Made by a program: the position numbers and the translations under genes. Shown here in pieces: positions 25,568 through 37,310 of a DNA stretch of 64,000 bases; position 1 is the first letter of the stretch, and each line of letters begins with the position of its first letter. Under the pieces are notes generated by a model. It was not told where the DNA came from. It did not search any database and saw nothing but the letters and a program-made list of their open reading frames with translations. Origin of the DNA: Delphinapterus leucas (taxonomy: Eukaryota; Chordata; Mammalia; Artiodactyla; Monodontidae); NCBI RefSeq assembly GCF_002288925.2, contig NW_022098076.1:80952526-81016525 (forward strand). The letters run 5' to 3'.

Positions 25568-25957
25568 TCTTATGGGTTGAACTGTGTCCCCCTAAAATTT
25601 ACGTGTTGCAGCCCTTATCCCCAATACCTCAGAATCTGACTATATTTGGAGATGGGGTCTTTAAAGAGGTAATCAAATTAAAATGAGGTCTTTAGGGTGG
25701 ACTCTAATTCAGTATGACTGGTGTCCTTATTAAAAGAGATTAGGACATAAACCTACAGATGGAAAACCAGGAAAAGACACAGGGAAAATGTGGCGATCTA
25801 CTAGCCAAGGAGAAAGTCCTCAAAAGAAACCAATACTGCCAACACCTTGATCTCAGACTTTTAGCCTCCAGAATTGTGAGAAGATGAATCTTTGTTGTCT
25901 AAGCTGCCAGTCTGTGGTTTGGCACTTTGTTATGGCAGCCATAGCAATCTGATACAC
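25568..25957 (+). mobile_element. MLT1-type solo LTR (MaLR)
   Basis: Almost collinear with the MLT1 consensus I know: TTATGGGTTGAACTGTGTCC, then TTTGGAGATGGGGTCTTTAA, ACTGGTGTCCTTATTAAAAG, CTTTTAGCCTCCAGAATTGT, and the end TTGTTATGGCAGCCATAGCA...GATACAC. No internal MaLR sequence follows, so this is a solo LTR. Confidence 0.8.
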
Positions 25958-26389
25958 TGGGTTTGGAAGATATAAGGAGATTGTCGTTCAGCCACACTTT
26001 CCTGATGCAAATACTTAACGTGTGTAGGTGCAAAGAATTTTTTTTTATGTCCTAAGCAAAACAGAGATAACGTGTTCTGAGTGTCTCAAGGAGGGAGAGG
26101 TTGGTATTTTTCCTGTGCCTGGAAAATTAAAGCCAGAAGGAAATTTAGAAAGATCATCAGGTTTCAGAAATTGTTCAATCTGATTTGGAGCATTTAAAAT
26201 TATCTGCAAAGCTGATATCTTCAGCATTCATATTTTAAAGTAATACAGGGTTTGACAGACACAGCACTGGGGAATCATGCACTGTATTGCAGGAATTCTT
26301 TACATGAATAAATTTGCCAGAAATAGTGAGATGTGGATGCTAGAGATGGAATGGGGTCTTGAAAATGATCTCATTTATATGACCCCTTA

Positions 26390-26475
26390 TTTTTAGAGGA
26401 GTATATTGCAGCCCAAAGGTGTTTAGTGACTTGCCCCAGGTCATTCAGTGGGTCCAGCAGTGCAGGACCAAACTG
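26390..26475 (+). repeat. MIR SINE fragment
   Basis: Core motif GTTTAGTGACTTGCCCCAGG and the following GTCATTCAGTGG fit the MIR 3' core. Short and diverged. Confidence 0.55.
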
Positions 26476-26704
26476 GAGACAAGTCAGCTCAGGTTGTTGG
26501 AAAAACAAGACATGGAGATGAGCATTCCAGATGATAAAAACAGGACACTATATCTATTCACGCCTCAATATAATTAGCAGCCCAATGTCTTCACTGTCCC
26601 AATGGAATAAAATGAATCTTAGTTTCGTACTATAGTGGTTTCAATTGACCAATAATTAATAGAAGACTAGTTATATATATATAAAAATAGTACAATGTAT
26701 TTTA

Positions 26705-27345
26705 CTGTTAAAATCTAATAAAGGATACATGCACCCCAAAGTTCATTGCAGCACTGTTTACAATAGCCAAGACATGGAAGCAACCTAAATGTCCATTGAC
26801 AGATGAATGGATAAAGAGGATGTGGTACATATATACAATGGAATATTACTCAGCCATTAAAAAGAATGAAATAATGCCATTTGCAGCAACATTGATGGAC
26901 CTGGAGATTATCACACTAAGTGAAGAAAGTCAGAGAAAGACAAATATCATATGATATCACTTATATGTGGAATCTAAAAAAAAATGATACAAATGAACTT
27001 ATTAACAAAACAGAAAGAGACTCACAAGACTTAGAGAATGAACTTATGGTTACCAGGAGAGAAGGGTTCTGGGAAGAGATAGATTGGGAGTTTGGGATTG
27101 ACATGTACACACTGCTATATTTAAAATAGATAACCAAAAATATAAAATAGATAACCAGCAAGGTCCTACTGAATAGCACAGGGAAAGGTGCTCAATATTC
27201 TGTAATAACCTAAATGGGAAAAGAATTTTAAAAAGAATAGATACATATATATATGTATAACTGAATCACTTTGCTGTACACCTGAAATGAATACAACATT
27301 GTTAATCAATTATGCTCCAGTATAAAATAAAATTTTTTTTTTAAA
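26705..27345 (+). mobile_element. L1 3' end, plus strand
   Basis: ORF2 C-terminal block (ACAATAGCCAAGACATGGAA, TGGAATATTACTCAGCC) followed by the 3' UTR (TCCTACTGAATAGCACAGGG, CTTTGCTGTACACCTGAAA) and an A/T-rich tail at 27330-27345. 5'-truncated. The flanks AAAATCTAAT and AAATCTTATT may be a degraded target-site duplication. The L1 peptide at 26920-27129 is cut by a stop. Confidence 0.85.
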
Positions 27346-27959
27346 TCTTATTCTGGAACCTCAAGGTGAGCTCTTCACTCTTTGATGCAGTGCCAGGATT
27401 ATTGAGTTTCCACCTGGATTTCCAGCAATAGTGGAGCAGATTCACTAACCAAGCATAGCTTTTGACTTTGGAACTCAAAAACTTAGTTATAAAACAAAAT
27501 GCTTTTGTGTGTTTCCACTCATTACAGGTAAGTCTTAACTCTATTAGAAGCAGAATAGGATAATGGTTAGGAGTATGGGCACTGCCCTTTACAAGCTGTG
27601 TAAACTTAGGACCGCTTCTTAAAGGGTGACAATGATAATGATCCTCTCATTGGAATTGGTAGGAACCCCACTCTATTCTTAGTTCCTCCTTTATCCAAAT
27701 ATTTCTCCTTATCAGGATCTATGGATGGATAGTCCTCGTTTCCTTGGCTCTTAAAGTTTGAAATTTCATCAGTTCAGTTTTGGAAGCTTCTACATCTTTT
27801 CTCAATCCACAGATGAGCGCACACACCCATGTTTGAAATGTCATGTGTACACTGTTAACTCCTGAATGTATATACACAGCCTTTGCTTCTCCCCCTAAAC
27901 TCCCTGCTCCATCCATGTCTCCACTTGGGTGGTTAATAGTTTTCTTGTACCCCACTTGC
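27346..27959. other. Unassigned non-coding sequence
   Basis: No repeat or gene recognised with confidence. The right part may belong to the L2 that follows. Confidence 0.35.
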
Positions 27960-28805
27960 CCAGGCCAAATTCCTGACCCCCCAAACCTATCCTTGCACAG
28001 TTATCCCAACTACATTCGTTTAGTTTTTATTCAAGACAAAACTGTGGAGTAATTATTGACCATTTTCTTCCTCTCACTTCACGCATTCAATCTATCAGCA
28101 GGTCTTGTTGGCTCTTCCTTCAGATTGTATCCAGAATCTGACCACTTCTCATTGCCTTCTCACTGCTACCCGGGTTTAACCCACCAGGACCTCTCTTTTG
28201 AATTATTGCAGTAGTCTCCTAACTGCTCTTCATCATCCTGTCCTTGTCTTTCTAAAATCTATTCTCAAGAGACAAGCTAGAGGGATGCTTTAGAAACAAC
28301 TCAGACATATTGGCTTTTGTACTCAAAATCTTCCAGTGACTCCTGTCTCTTTCAGGGTAAAGCCAGAGCCCATTAAATAGCAGAAAGATCTGACACCCTC
28401 CCCCCAGTTGTCTTGGACATTATTTCCTTGTGTTTATTCCTGTTCATTCTATTCTAGACGTAGCAGTTTCCTTGCTCTTCCTCAAGCATAAGCTCCCACC
28501 TCAGGGCCTTAGCATTTGCTGAAATGACCTTCCTTAAGACATATATGACTTACTCACTCCCTCACTTTTTTCAGGACTTTGATGGAAAGAATCAACTCCC
28601 AAAAGCCTCCCCTGACCTCTTACCTAAATAGCACTTACATACTCTCCTGGATTGTGTGTATTTTCTGTTGGCTTCTTATCTGTCTTCTCTACTCTTTCCC
28701 CAAATCTGAGATAACTAGGGCATCCTGTTTTTCACTTCTTTATCAACAATGACTATGAATGCACATAGTAGGAGCTCAACAAATATCAGGCAAATGAATG
28801 AACAA
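27960..28805 (+). mobile_element. L2 LINE 3' half
   Basis: Collinear with L2: CAATCTATCAGCAGGTCTTG, ATTGCAGTAGTCTCCTAACTG, AAAATCTTCCAGTGACTCC, CCCACCTCAGGGCCTTAGCA, CTCACTCCCTCACTTTTTTC, and the terminal ATAGTAGGAGCTCAACAAAT with AATGAATGAAC. Old and frame-broken. Confidence 0.8.
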
Positions 28806-28959
28806 ATAAGAGAACCCTCTTATCTCTGATGAGAAACTTTCAATGATGTTTCATTGACTGTGAAATGACACATAAATTGCTCCCTTCAGCTTTAGGGTCT
28901 TTTGTTGGGGCTCAGAGAAGGTCACTCCAAAATATGCCACAATGACATATTGATTATTT

Positions 28960-29145
28960 GGGGTTTTTTTATTTTTATTTTATATTGGAGTATAGCTGAT
29001 TTACAATGTTGTGTTAGTTTCAGGTATACAGCAAAGTGATTCAGTTATATTTACATATACATGTATCTATTCTTTTTCAAATTCTTTTCCCATTTAGGTT
29101 ATTACAGAATACTGAGCAGAGTTCCTTGTGCTATACAGTAGGAAT
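28960..29145 (-). mobile_element. L1 3' UTR fragment, minus strand
   Basis: A T-rich start, then TTGGAGTATAGCTGATTTAC, GTTTCAGGTATACAGCAAAG and GTTCCTTGTGCTATACAGTA. This is the reverse complement of the artiodactyl-type L1 3' UTR. Strongly 5'-truncated. Confidence 0.8.
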
Positions 29146-30250
29146 TAGAGTTACTTAAGAAAAGGCCAATGAAAAAGGGACACTCTGACCCTCCTTTCTG
29201 TCTCCCTACAAGCAGGAAATAAATGTCTCATGTGAAAGATGCACTCCCTGCATCTGGAGGTAGAAGGACACTCTTATCACTTCAGATAGGTAATTCAAAC
29301 CAAGAACCCAATATAAACAAACCTTGTTACTTCTTTAATTTACTGCCCCAATTACAAACTTGTTTGGATTCTTCATTAATTGAGCACCTGAAAACCTGAG
29401 TTTCTTTGTCTTGACAATCGCTCACAAATTTATCGCCTCTTTGTCTAAAAAGTAGAAAAGCTGCCTGATTTGGCCACTTCTGAAGGTTCCATTTACGTGA
29501 GACCTCCATGCACACAAATTAAAATGTGTTTCTTTTTCTCCTGTTAATCTGTCTTATGTCAATTTTATTATTAGTCCTGCCTCAAGAACGCAAGAGGGGT
29601 AGAGACGTAAATTTCCACCCCCCAGACACTTTCTATAATTCACCATTCCAATTACACTTCCCCATGAGATCCCAAACCTCTCAGCCTGACTGTTTTCCAA
29701 CTTGTAAGCCTCTCCTCCTGCACTGCCCCCAGGAGGGCTTTACTCACCATCCCCACATGCCCCCATGCTGCCGCTTCATCAAAGTATGGCTCGAATGCTA
29801 CAAATTCCCCTACACTTTCCCTGATTCCCACAGCCCATGCTCTGGTACAGATGTTCATATACATATCTTTTTTCCTCCTGAACAGGGACTTCCCGTAGTG
29901 ATTCATGTCATTCAAGTTCCTGGTTTGGGATGCCAATCAAAAAATAAGTTTATTAAATGAGTTATAGCCAAAGAACCTAACAACTATATGAGCCACATTA
30001 CCATTCTAGATATCCTTATCATTCCAGTTTTGCAATAAGGATTTGAAATATCGTTTTCCAAAGATTTATTTTTGTTCATCCTATACACACAAAGTGACTG
30101 CTCCCCCCTATTGTAGGCTGAAAAAGTAGTTGAATTAAAATAAGATTATAGAGTTTCAAGCAATTGGGAAGACAATGGTTAGCATTAACTCTTCAGGGAA
30201 AGACTAAAAATCAAAACAAAATTATCCAGACGTTTCTAAATATCCCTCTC
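29146..30250. other. Unassigned non-coding sequence
   Basis: Contains the longest open frame not explained by a recognised repeat (29526-29960, 144 codons, Pro/Phe/His/Cys-rich). It has no domain I recognise and no Kozak or splice support. Treated as chance. Confidence 0.4.
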
Positions 30251-30350
30251 TATTGACATGTACACACTGTTATATTTAAATAGATAACCAACAAGGACTT
30301 AACTATAAAATTAATTAATTAATTTAAAAAATAATAATAAAAAAATCCCT
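30251..30350 (+). mobile_element. L1 3' UTR scrap, plus strand
   Basis: TTGACATGTACACACTGTTA followed by AGATAACCAACAAGGAC and an AT-rich tail. It matches the segment at ~27099-27165 of the larger L1 3' end. Confidence 0.65.
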
Positions 30351-31529
30351 CTCTACCTATATTTTATACAAGGAACAAAAAAAATGTGTTCAGTTAAACG
30401 AGGGGTTCATGTAACTTCAGCCCTCACCTATTACTCTCTTTCCTGATGCCCTTAAAGAAGCCAAGCCGGGTACCCAGAACACGTGTAGTTGTCCTATCCA
30501 TTTTATCTCATAATAAGTGTCAACACCTCCAGCCTCACAATGTCAGCTCTGCGGGAGGGCTGACTGGTGGTTTATCCGGTGAGATGGGTAGTCTCTCCTG
30601 CCCCCGTGGATGGGACTGCAAACTAGGCCATGTCCCAGGTGACAGCCAATTTCCAAATGAGGCCAAGAATATTTAGAAGTGATTACGGCTCTGACATGGG
30701 ACTTGTCTCTGGGAGATGCCACAGTGTCTTTTTAATTTCCTGACATTTTCAGATATGGGAAAAGAAGCTGGCTGATGAGTCACCGGTATTAATGGGGTTT
30801 TGAATCCTATTTGCTGCAGCACCTGCCTCTCCATTTGTCATTCACGAGAAAAGAAATTACCAGGCAAACTCAGGGGAAAAGGCAGTGTCGACAGCCATTC
30901 AGTTGTCATTTTCATGATCAGACCTTGGCCGTTGCTTCATGGGGATAGGAGTTATTTGTTTCTTTGTCTTGTGTGTTTGTTTGAGAAGCTGAAAATAATT
31001 GTATTAGATACTACCTTGATAGAGAGAGCTTTATTTGTCTGATGGACAGAAAACACCTCCAGAGCTTGAACACTGTGAACCTGTTTAATCCTAAGAGGGC
31101 AGAGAGCTACATAATAATATAAAAAAATAAAGTGAAGCGTTTGTGTTTAGTGTAACGAATTTCATTATACAATGTCCACACAAAATCCAAGGTGTGAAGC
31201 CTAAGTATTAAAATAGTGGCATCCTTACTGCCTGCAAAGCTCCCCAGCTGTCATGTCCCTGGTGCATTTTTAAGAACTGGCTCCCAAGCCAGTGAGCTTG
31301 CTGAACAATCAAGTCCGATCATCTTATCTGAAACATACAGGCATTGCCTATCCACTGCATGTGTGTGGTGGAGACTTCTCAATTTGCTATACTTCCTGTG
31401 CTTTTTAGACTAAAAGGGGTGTGGTTCTAGAGAGCCCCCTTTGTGAGTAAACAGGGGAGATTTTTACTCAGAGAGCAATACCTCTTGAGTTCCCTAACCT
31501 GAATCATGAGCCCATACCAGAGTCTCTGC
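30351..31529. other. Unassigned non-coding sequence
   Basis: No repeat or gene recognised. The open frame at 30446-30676 has no known domain. Confidence 0.4.
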
Positions 31530-32567
31530 TAGTTGTTCTCAAATGTTCATGTACATAATAGAATCACCTGGAGAGTTTGTTAACAACCCACATTTTCAAG
31601 ACACCCTACAGATTCTAGTCACCAATTTTGATGTGCAGAGGGAATTGATTCCCACTCCACCAAGCAAAGCTCTGACACCAGCTTGGTGTCCTACAATTCA
31701 ACTCAACTCTGACACCGTCTACATGAAGACAGCATCAGATTTCACAGGTTAAGGGCTCAGCCCTACAAGACTGTACCCCTTCCCCAACTTCAGAAGCCAG
31801 CTTCAAGCCTAGGTTATCACTTGTGCTTCCACTGGCTGTAGATTGCAGAGTCCAAGAACCCCCTTGGACTTGATTAATTTGCCAGAGTGGCTCACAGAAC
31901 TCAAAGAATCATTTTACTTACATTACGAGTTTATTATAGTAGGATGTAACTAAGAAACAGTCAGATGGAAGAGATGCATAGAACAAGGTATGGGGAAAGG
32001 GCATGGAGCTTCTATGCCCTCTCCAGGTGCACTGTTCTCCCCACTTGTTTAACAACCCTGAAGCTCTTTGAACCTCATCCTTTAGGTTTTTAATGGAGGC
32101 TTCATTACAACATAGGCACGATTGATTAAGTCATTGGCCATCAATAACTGGTTCAACCTCCAGCCCTTCTCTCCTTCCTGGAGGTCAGGGAAGTGGGACT
32201 GAAAGTTCCAACACTATTTATGGTTGCTTCCCCCTGGCAACAAGCCCCCATCCTTAGGTACTTTCCAAGAGTCACCTTATTATCATAAGCCCCGTTGTAG
32301 TAGAAAGTGGCTTGTTATGAATAATGACACCTAATTCATCTGAAGCAATTCCGGGAATTGAGGACAAGAGACCAAATATTATGACAAAAGATGCTTGCAT
32401 TGCTCTTATCACACAGGAAGTTCCAAGGGTTTGGGGAGATTTCTTATAAATCATAATATCACACATCCCCCAGTAGTTTTTGGGTAAAGCCCAGGAATCT
32501 ATAGTTAATAAGGATATTGGTGATTCCGATGAAGGCAATCTGTAGTTCAAACGTTGAAAAGCACTGG
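31530..32567 (+). mobile_element. MER5-like hAT DNA transposon split by an LTR
   Basis: The left part 31530-31620 (TAGTTGTTCTCAAATGTTCA, AGAATCACCTGGAGAG) and the right part ~32485-32567 (GCCCAGGAATCTATAG, TTGGTGATTCCGATGAAGG, TTGAAAAGCACTGG) are the two ends of a MER5-type element. They are separated by about 0.86 kb of LTR sequence. Non-autonomous, with no transposase. Confidence 0.6.
31630..32480 (+). mobile_element. Ancient endogenous-retrovirus LTR inserted in MER5-like element
   Basis: Blocks TGACACCAGCTTGGTGTCC, GTGCTTCCACTGGCTGTAGA, CTTGGACTTGATTAATTTGC, GAGTGGCTCACAGAACTCA, TTATGCCCTCTCC-like and GGCCATCAATAACTGG occur in the order of a mammalian ERV LTR. I do not assign the family. 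No internal retroviral genes are present. Borders are approximate. Confidence 0.55.
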
Positions 32568-33640
32568 TCAGTCCCAGTCCTTTGACAAAATAAGATGACC
32601 CACTTCTTAGTCAACACTTAGTCGACAACACTAAGACACCTTCACCTCAGATTGTACAAGGAGTGAATGTCCTACCCTCAGGTCTCCTAAAGAGCTACTT
32701 TCTCACCACCTTGTTCTAGGGGTTCCTAGTTTCCATATGACCTTGCTGGAATATGCAATGCCTTCCTGCATTGATTTCAAGAGCGAAAGATACTTTTTTC
32801 TGTTCTTCCAACTCCTGCTATGAGCCCCTCTAAGGCCAGTCGGAAAGAAGAAAAGTTCACTTCTCTCACCTTGCTTGTGGAGAAGACAAACCCTGGCAGC
32901 TTCCTCTTGGTTGCTGCTTATGAAGGGAAAGAAACATGTGCATCTAAATACCACTCAGAGAACGTAGTTCTGTTTCTACCATGGGTGCTGCCACCATAAC
33001 CATGGAGAGCCACATCTTAGACAGGAGAGGATCGTGTATCCTTCCCCACTGCTTCCCATAGCAATGAGGTCCTTCCCTTCCCCAGTGACTCAAGACTGCA
33101 AAGTATCTTGCAGTGGAAGGCTCAAGAGAGGCTAAACAGTATAAGAGTGATGGGACATATCAGAGCCTCTCACAACCATACCCCGGTTGAAGCAATTGCC
33201 ATGCTGCCTCTCGTCACCTGCTCTTCCCATTCCCTAAGGAGCCCATGACCATTCATGCTGGCAGGCTCAGGGAAGGGCATTCTTTCCATTTATAAGCCTT
33301 TCAAATTAGTTAAGATTTCCAAATCATAGGTAACAGAAACTCAACCAAAAGTAGAGAAGGTTTAAAATAAAGGTGAGTGGGGAGTGGTGTTTATTGCTTA
33401 GTGTACAGGGCTTTGAATGATGTCACAAGCCAACAGCCACCCCCCTTTCTGTTACATCATCACATGTCTCTGCCCTGCTTCTCTCCATCAGTAAGCACCA
33501 CTCCACAGACAGCCTTTCTCCATGCAAAGGAAAATATGGCTGCTGGTAGCCATAAAACTACATGATTATGGCTCCTGATACTAAAAAAGAGAGCCAATTA
33601 TATTAAATTTCAATGAGAACTCCGATTAGCACAGCTTGAG
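32568..33640. other. Unassigned non-coding sequence
   Basis: No gene. 33290-33600 has a weak look of an ancient repeat (GTAACAGAAACTCAACC...TGATGTCACAAGCC...AATATGGCTGCTGG) that I cannot name. Confidence 0.35.
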
Positions 33641-33760
33641 CCCTGCACCTACCCCTGAATCCACCTCTGTGCCAGAGGTAAGAGTTCCCTGATTATCTAC
33701 CCCTGCACCTACCCCTGAATCCACCTCTGTGCCAGAGGTAAGAGTTCCCTGATTATCTAC
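33641..33760 (+). repeat. Exact 60 bp tandem duplication at the left edge of the 4.2 kb duplication
   Basis: The 60 bp block beginning CCCTGCACCTACCCCTGAAT and ending GATTATCTAC occurs twice head to tail (33641-33700 and 33701-33760) with no difference. The larger duplicated segment starts one base further on, at 33762. Confidence 0.98.
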
Positions 33761-33943
33761 CGTGAATCAGGACCCAACCTTGATAGGAGATATTGGGGGT
33801 GAGTTGAGGGAGAGGGGGTGAGATGGCAAGGAGTGAAAAGAGTGGGAAGGTGGCATGCAGAAAGAACAAAAAATTTATCTACTCTACTTTTCTCACTTCT
33901 GCCTTTTCCACCTGGCCACTTACTTCTCATTCACTGACAGCTC

Positions 33944-34001
33944 AAATAAATATTCCTACTGTATATTTGGTATTTTAAATATACAGTAGGAACATTTATT
34001 T
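33944..34001. repeat. Long hairpin (25 bp arms, 8 nt loop), copy 1
   Basis: Arms 33953-33968 (TTCCTACTGTATATTT) and 33977-33992 (AAATATACAGTAGGAA) are perfectly complementary. After one A/C mismatch (33952/33993) they extend by 8 more pairs (AAATAAAT / ATTTATTT). The loop is GGTATTTT. It could form a cruciform in DNA or a stem-loop in RNA. It lies about 180 bp inside the left duplication edge. Confidence 0.95.
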
Positions 34002-34597
34002 TAACACTTCTAAAAGATATTTCTCCGTGTCTGATGATTTGATATAAAAATCAAACCCATCATACTTTCCCCATCAGTCTCTCTACATCAAGGTCAATCA
34101 GAAATTTGGACAACATGAATATTTGCTTCTGAAACAAAAATTACAAATTAAATGATAAGAAAATACACAAATCAACTGGACCTTAAATGAATTTCTAATG
34201 AACCCTTTCCCCTTTCCCCCAGTGCCTGTAAGAGGCCTTTCAGAATTCCATCCTGCAGGACAGCCGCTCCTGAGCACTGGCTATTCTTCAGAAAGAATGT
34301 TTACATATCTGACTCCCATACCACAGATCTCCGTAAGGATAAGAAACAAGCCAAAGATATCAAATTTATCTTTGTACCTTGAGCACTTAGTACCTTGGGA
34401 GCCCCTGTCTTGATTTTCTCGTAAAGCCAAGATGAAAAATAAGCACCATTTAGCAAGAAGCAGCAACATCGGGGTTTGGCCCCCAGCCAGAGCACAGCAG
34501 GTCTAGGTGGACCGTCCAAGCACCCCCCATGGAACTGTCCCCAGAGTGGACGGCCTCCAGGTCTTCTCTTTTTCCGTTAGAAATTTACTTCTAATTT

Positions 34598-34895
34598 TTT
34601 TCTTTTTTTTTGGCTGCGCTGGGTCTTTGTTGCTGTGCATGGGCTTTCTCTAGTTGCGGCGAGTGGGGGGCCACTCTTCATTGCGGTGCGTAGGCTTCTC
34701 ACTACGGTGGCTTCTCTTGTTGCGGAGCACAGGCTCTAGGCACGCGGGCTTCAGTAGTTGTGGCATGGGAGCTCAGTAGTTGTGGCTCATGGGCTTAGTT
34801 GCTCTGCGGCATGTGGGATCTTCCCGGACCAGGGCTCAAACCCGTCTCCCGCATTGGCAGGCGGATTCTTCACCACTGCACCATGAGGGAAGCCC
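34598..34895 (-). mobile_element. CHR-type SINE, ~290 bp form, minus strand (in duplication copy 1)
   Basis: A T-rich tail, then TGGCTGCGCTGGGTCTTTGT, GTTGCGGAGCACAGGCTC and CACCATGAGGGAAGCCC, the reverse complement of the longer CHR form. The target-site duplication ACTTCTAATTT sits at 34587-34597 and 34896-34906. The same insertion with the same flanks recurs at 38815-39112, so the duplication came after it. Confidence 0.93.
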
Positions 34896-34907
34896 ACTTC
34901 TAATTTC

Positions 34908-35315
34908 TTGAATCAGCTTTGTTGAAGGTGTAATTTATATACCCTAAAATTTATTCATATTCAGTGTACAATTCAATGATTTTTAGTAAACCTACAGATT
35001 TGTGCAGCCATCATTATAATCCAATTTTAGAACATTTCCATAAACCTCAAAAGATCTCTTATGCCTGTTTATGGCCACACTTCTGTCCCAGTGAAGTCCC
35101 AAGAGTGCACTAATCTACTTTCTGTCTCTATAGATTTGTCTTTTCTAGATATTTCATGTAAATGGATTCATATTATACAATATGTGGTCTTTTGTGGCTG
35201 GCATCTCTCGCTTAGCATGATGCTGGTTCATCCGTGTTGTAGCATGTACCAGTATTTTATTCCTTTTAATTGCTGAATGGTATCCTATTGCATGTATGCA
35301 TCACACTTTGCTTAT
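34908..35315 (-). mobile_element. L1M 3' UTR remnant, minus strand (in duplication copy 1)
   Basis: GTGTACAATTCAATGATTTT, GTGCAGCCATCATTATAATCC, GATATTTCATGTAAATGGA and TATTCCTTTTAATTGCTGAA are the reverse complement of an old L1 3' UTR. The SINE at 34598-34895 sits at its edge. Confidence 0.75.
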
Positions 35316-36994
35316 GCTGCTCCCGGTCTCCTTAGCACTGAATCCTTGTGAGAGAGACATAGAGAGAGCATCCACAGAGAAAGGAGGCGAGAGCTGAAGC
35401 AGCCACAGTCTTGACGGCCCCAGGTCCCAACTCCTTTGTTTGTGACGGTCAACATTCTTCTCCCAAACAACATGGCCCATGAAAATGCTCCCTCACTCAA
35501 CTACGGCTCATCCCCGCAGAGAGATGGGGGCAGGTGAGGAGATCAGGACAACAATAATAGAGGAACCCAGAACCTTCTTTAAGGTGAGAATTTTGAATGC
35601 AGAGTTCTTCAAATGCTACTGCAAAAAATGGCTAATGTTTAAAGGAAAAGGAGTTGGTATGAGCATATGAGGTTTTTGCATATGTAATTGGAGAAGAGTA
35701 TACTGAATTCGATTTAAATAGGAGTTGCTCTAGAGAAGCTGATTATAACCTGTATATTTATATTTTTAAAAATTTGGCAAATGTCTTAGGAGCATCTTTG
35801 GGGTAAAAATTATAGCAAAGAAGCAATTTTCCTTCTTTTTTTTTAAGGTAAATGATAATAAAAGCAATCTCTTACAACATAAAAATATATACTTTCCAGT
35901 ACTAGTTTTTCAAGAGTGTTCTTTCCTGATACACACCCACCACACACGCACACCTTTTTCTTTGTTTAAACATGCTAACATCCTTTACTTTTCATCCTTC
36001 ACCAATTAGTGTCTCTAAGCTGAGCTTTTCTAATTAAATAAACAGTTAACTCCGAGGTCACATTGCAGGGATAATGGGGTGGGAGAGAGAATATTAGAAA
36101 ATCACCTCACACATTATCTGACATTTTATTTCACAGCACACACACAAAGGAGCTCTGCATTCAGCACACAAGAGATCCCTCATGAAAGGAACGTACAGTG
36201 AAAGGTAATGAGGGAGATTTCAGCAAGCCATCAATCTGCTGGCTGTTCCTGGAGGCCCCTGGACAGTCACAACACTGGCCATGCTGAATGGAAGCAAGGT
36301 GACATTTAGAGGGCATGGTTCATTGAAAAGGGCAAATGTATGCAAAGCCAGGAATATCGTCGTGGAGGAAAATAAACATTGCTACTGTGAACACCATTGT
36401 AACTGGTGAGTCTCTCCCAGCTTTCAAAGCCCTTTGGCAACCTGGGGATACTGCAGAAAAGGAGAGTAACTGCTGACGTTTACTCGAACAGCAAACCTAG
36501 CCGGGACCAAGGCAGAGTGCGACAGACACTCTCTCTTGACAAAACTTTGCAAGAAGAGCTTCAGAGATATTTCCTTGTCTTATCCATTTCACACTCTACT
36601 GCACGTGTATGTGTGTGTGTGTGTGTGTGTGTTCCTGCATAGATTTAAGTATGAAAGAACTGTAGGTACTCTCTGAATTTAAAAAGTCAATTTTAGAGAG
36701 GAAAGGTTAACTGCTGGAAAATGACTGGATATATCACTGTTTCATTAAAGAGAGCTGAGTTCTGAGATGCCATCTCTTTCCTTCCTCTGGGGAGTAGGTC
36801 CTAAAGAGGACTCAGATATGTACATGAGAAGATTCACTGAGACATGGAACTCTCCTCAAACTCTTATATGTCCCTATGTCCCCATATCTTTAACCCGATT
36901 ACCTACTTACGCCTCCATTACACAAAATGCACATTCATTGTGGAAATTTCTTGGAGGAAAATGTTAGGAAAAGTCTTAATCTTCTGTGATGCTA

Positions 36995-37310
36995 CCTGTC
37001 AGTGATAGCCATCATTAACATTTTATCTATAACATTCTAGACTTATCTTAGGAAATATAAATAGGTACATATAAACATGTAAATGAACTACATGCTCTTC
37101 TGCGCATACATGTACATATGTACACACACACACACACATATATATATATATTCTTTTTACAAAAGGTGTCATCCTGAAACATATTTTATAATTTACTATT
37201 CTTCAGTCAACAGTAAAGCGTGTATATATTTCACATTATTAAATATATGCTTGAATTTTCATCCCAGATGGCTACATTGTATTTTGTGGTATAGATGTCC
37301 TACAATTCAT
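36995..37310 (-). mobile_element. Ancient LINE-like 3' fragment (in duplication copy 1), family uncertain
   Basis: CATCATTAACATTTTATC, then an AC/TA microsatellite, TTTTTACAAAAGGTGTCATCC, and ATGGCTACATTGTATTTTGTGG resemble a common old LINE-derived repeat that often carries ATAT/ACAC runs at this point. Low confidence in the name. Confidence 0.4.

Noticed and set aside
29526..29960. 144-codon open frame, Pro/Phe/Cys-rich
   Set aside because: No recognisable domain, no homology I know, composition follows the pyrimidine-rich DNA, and no splice or promoter context. Chance is the simpler reading.
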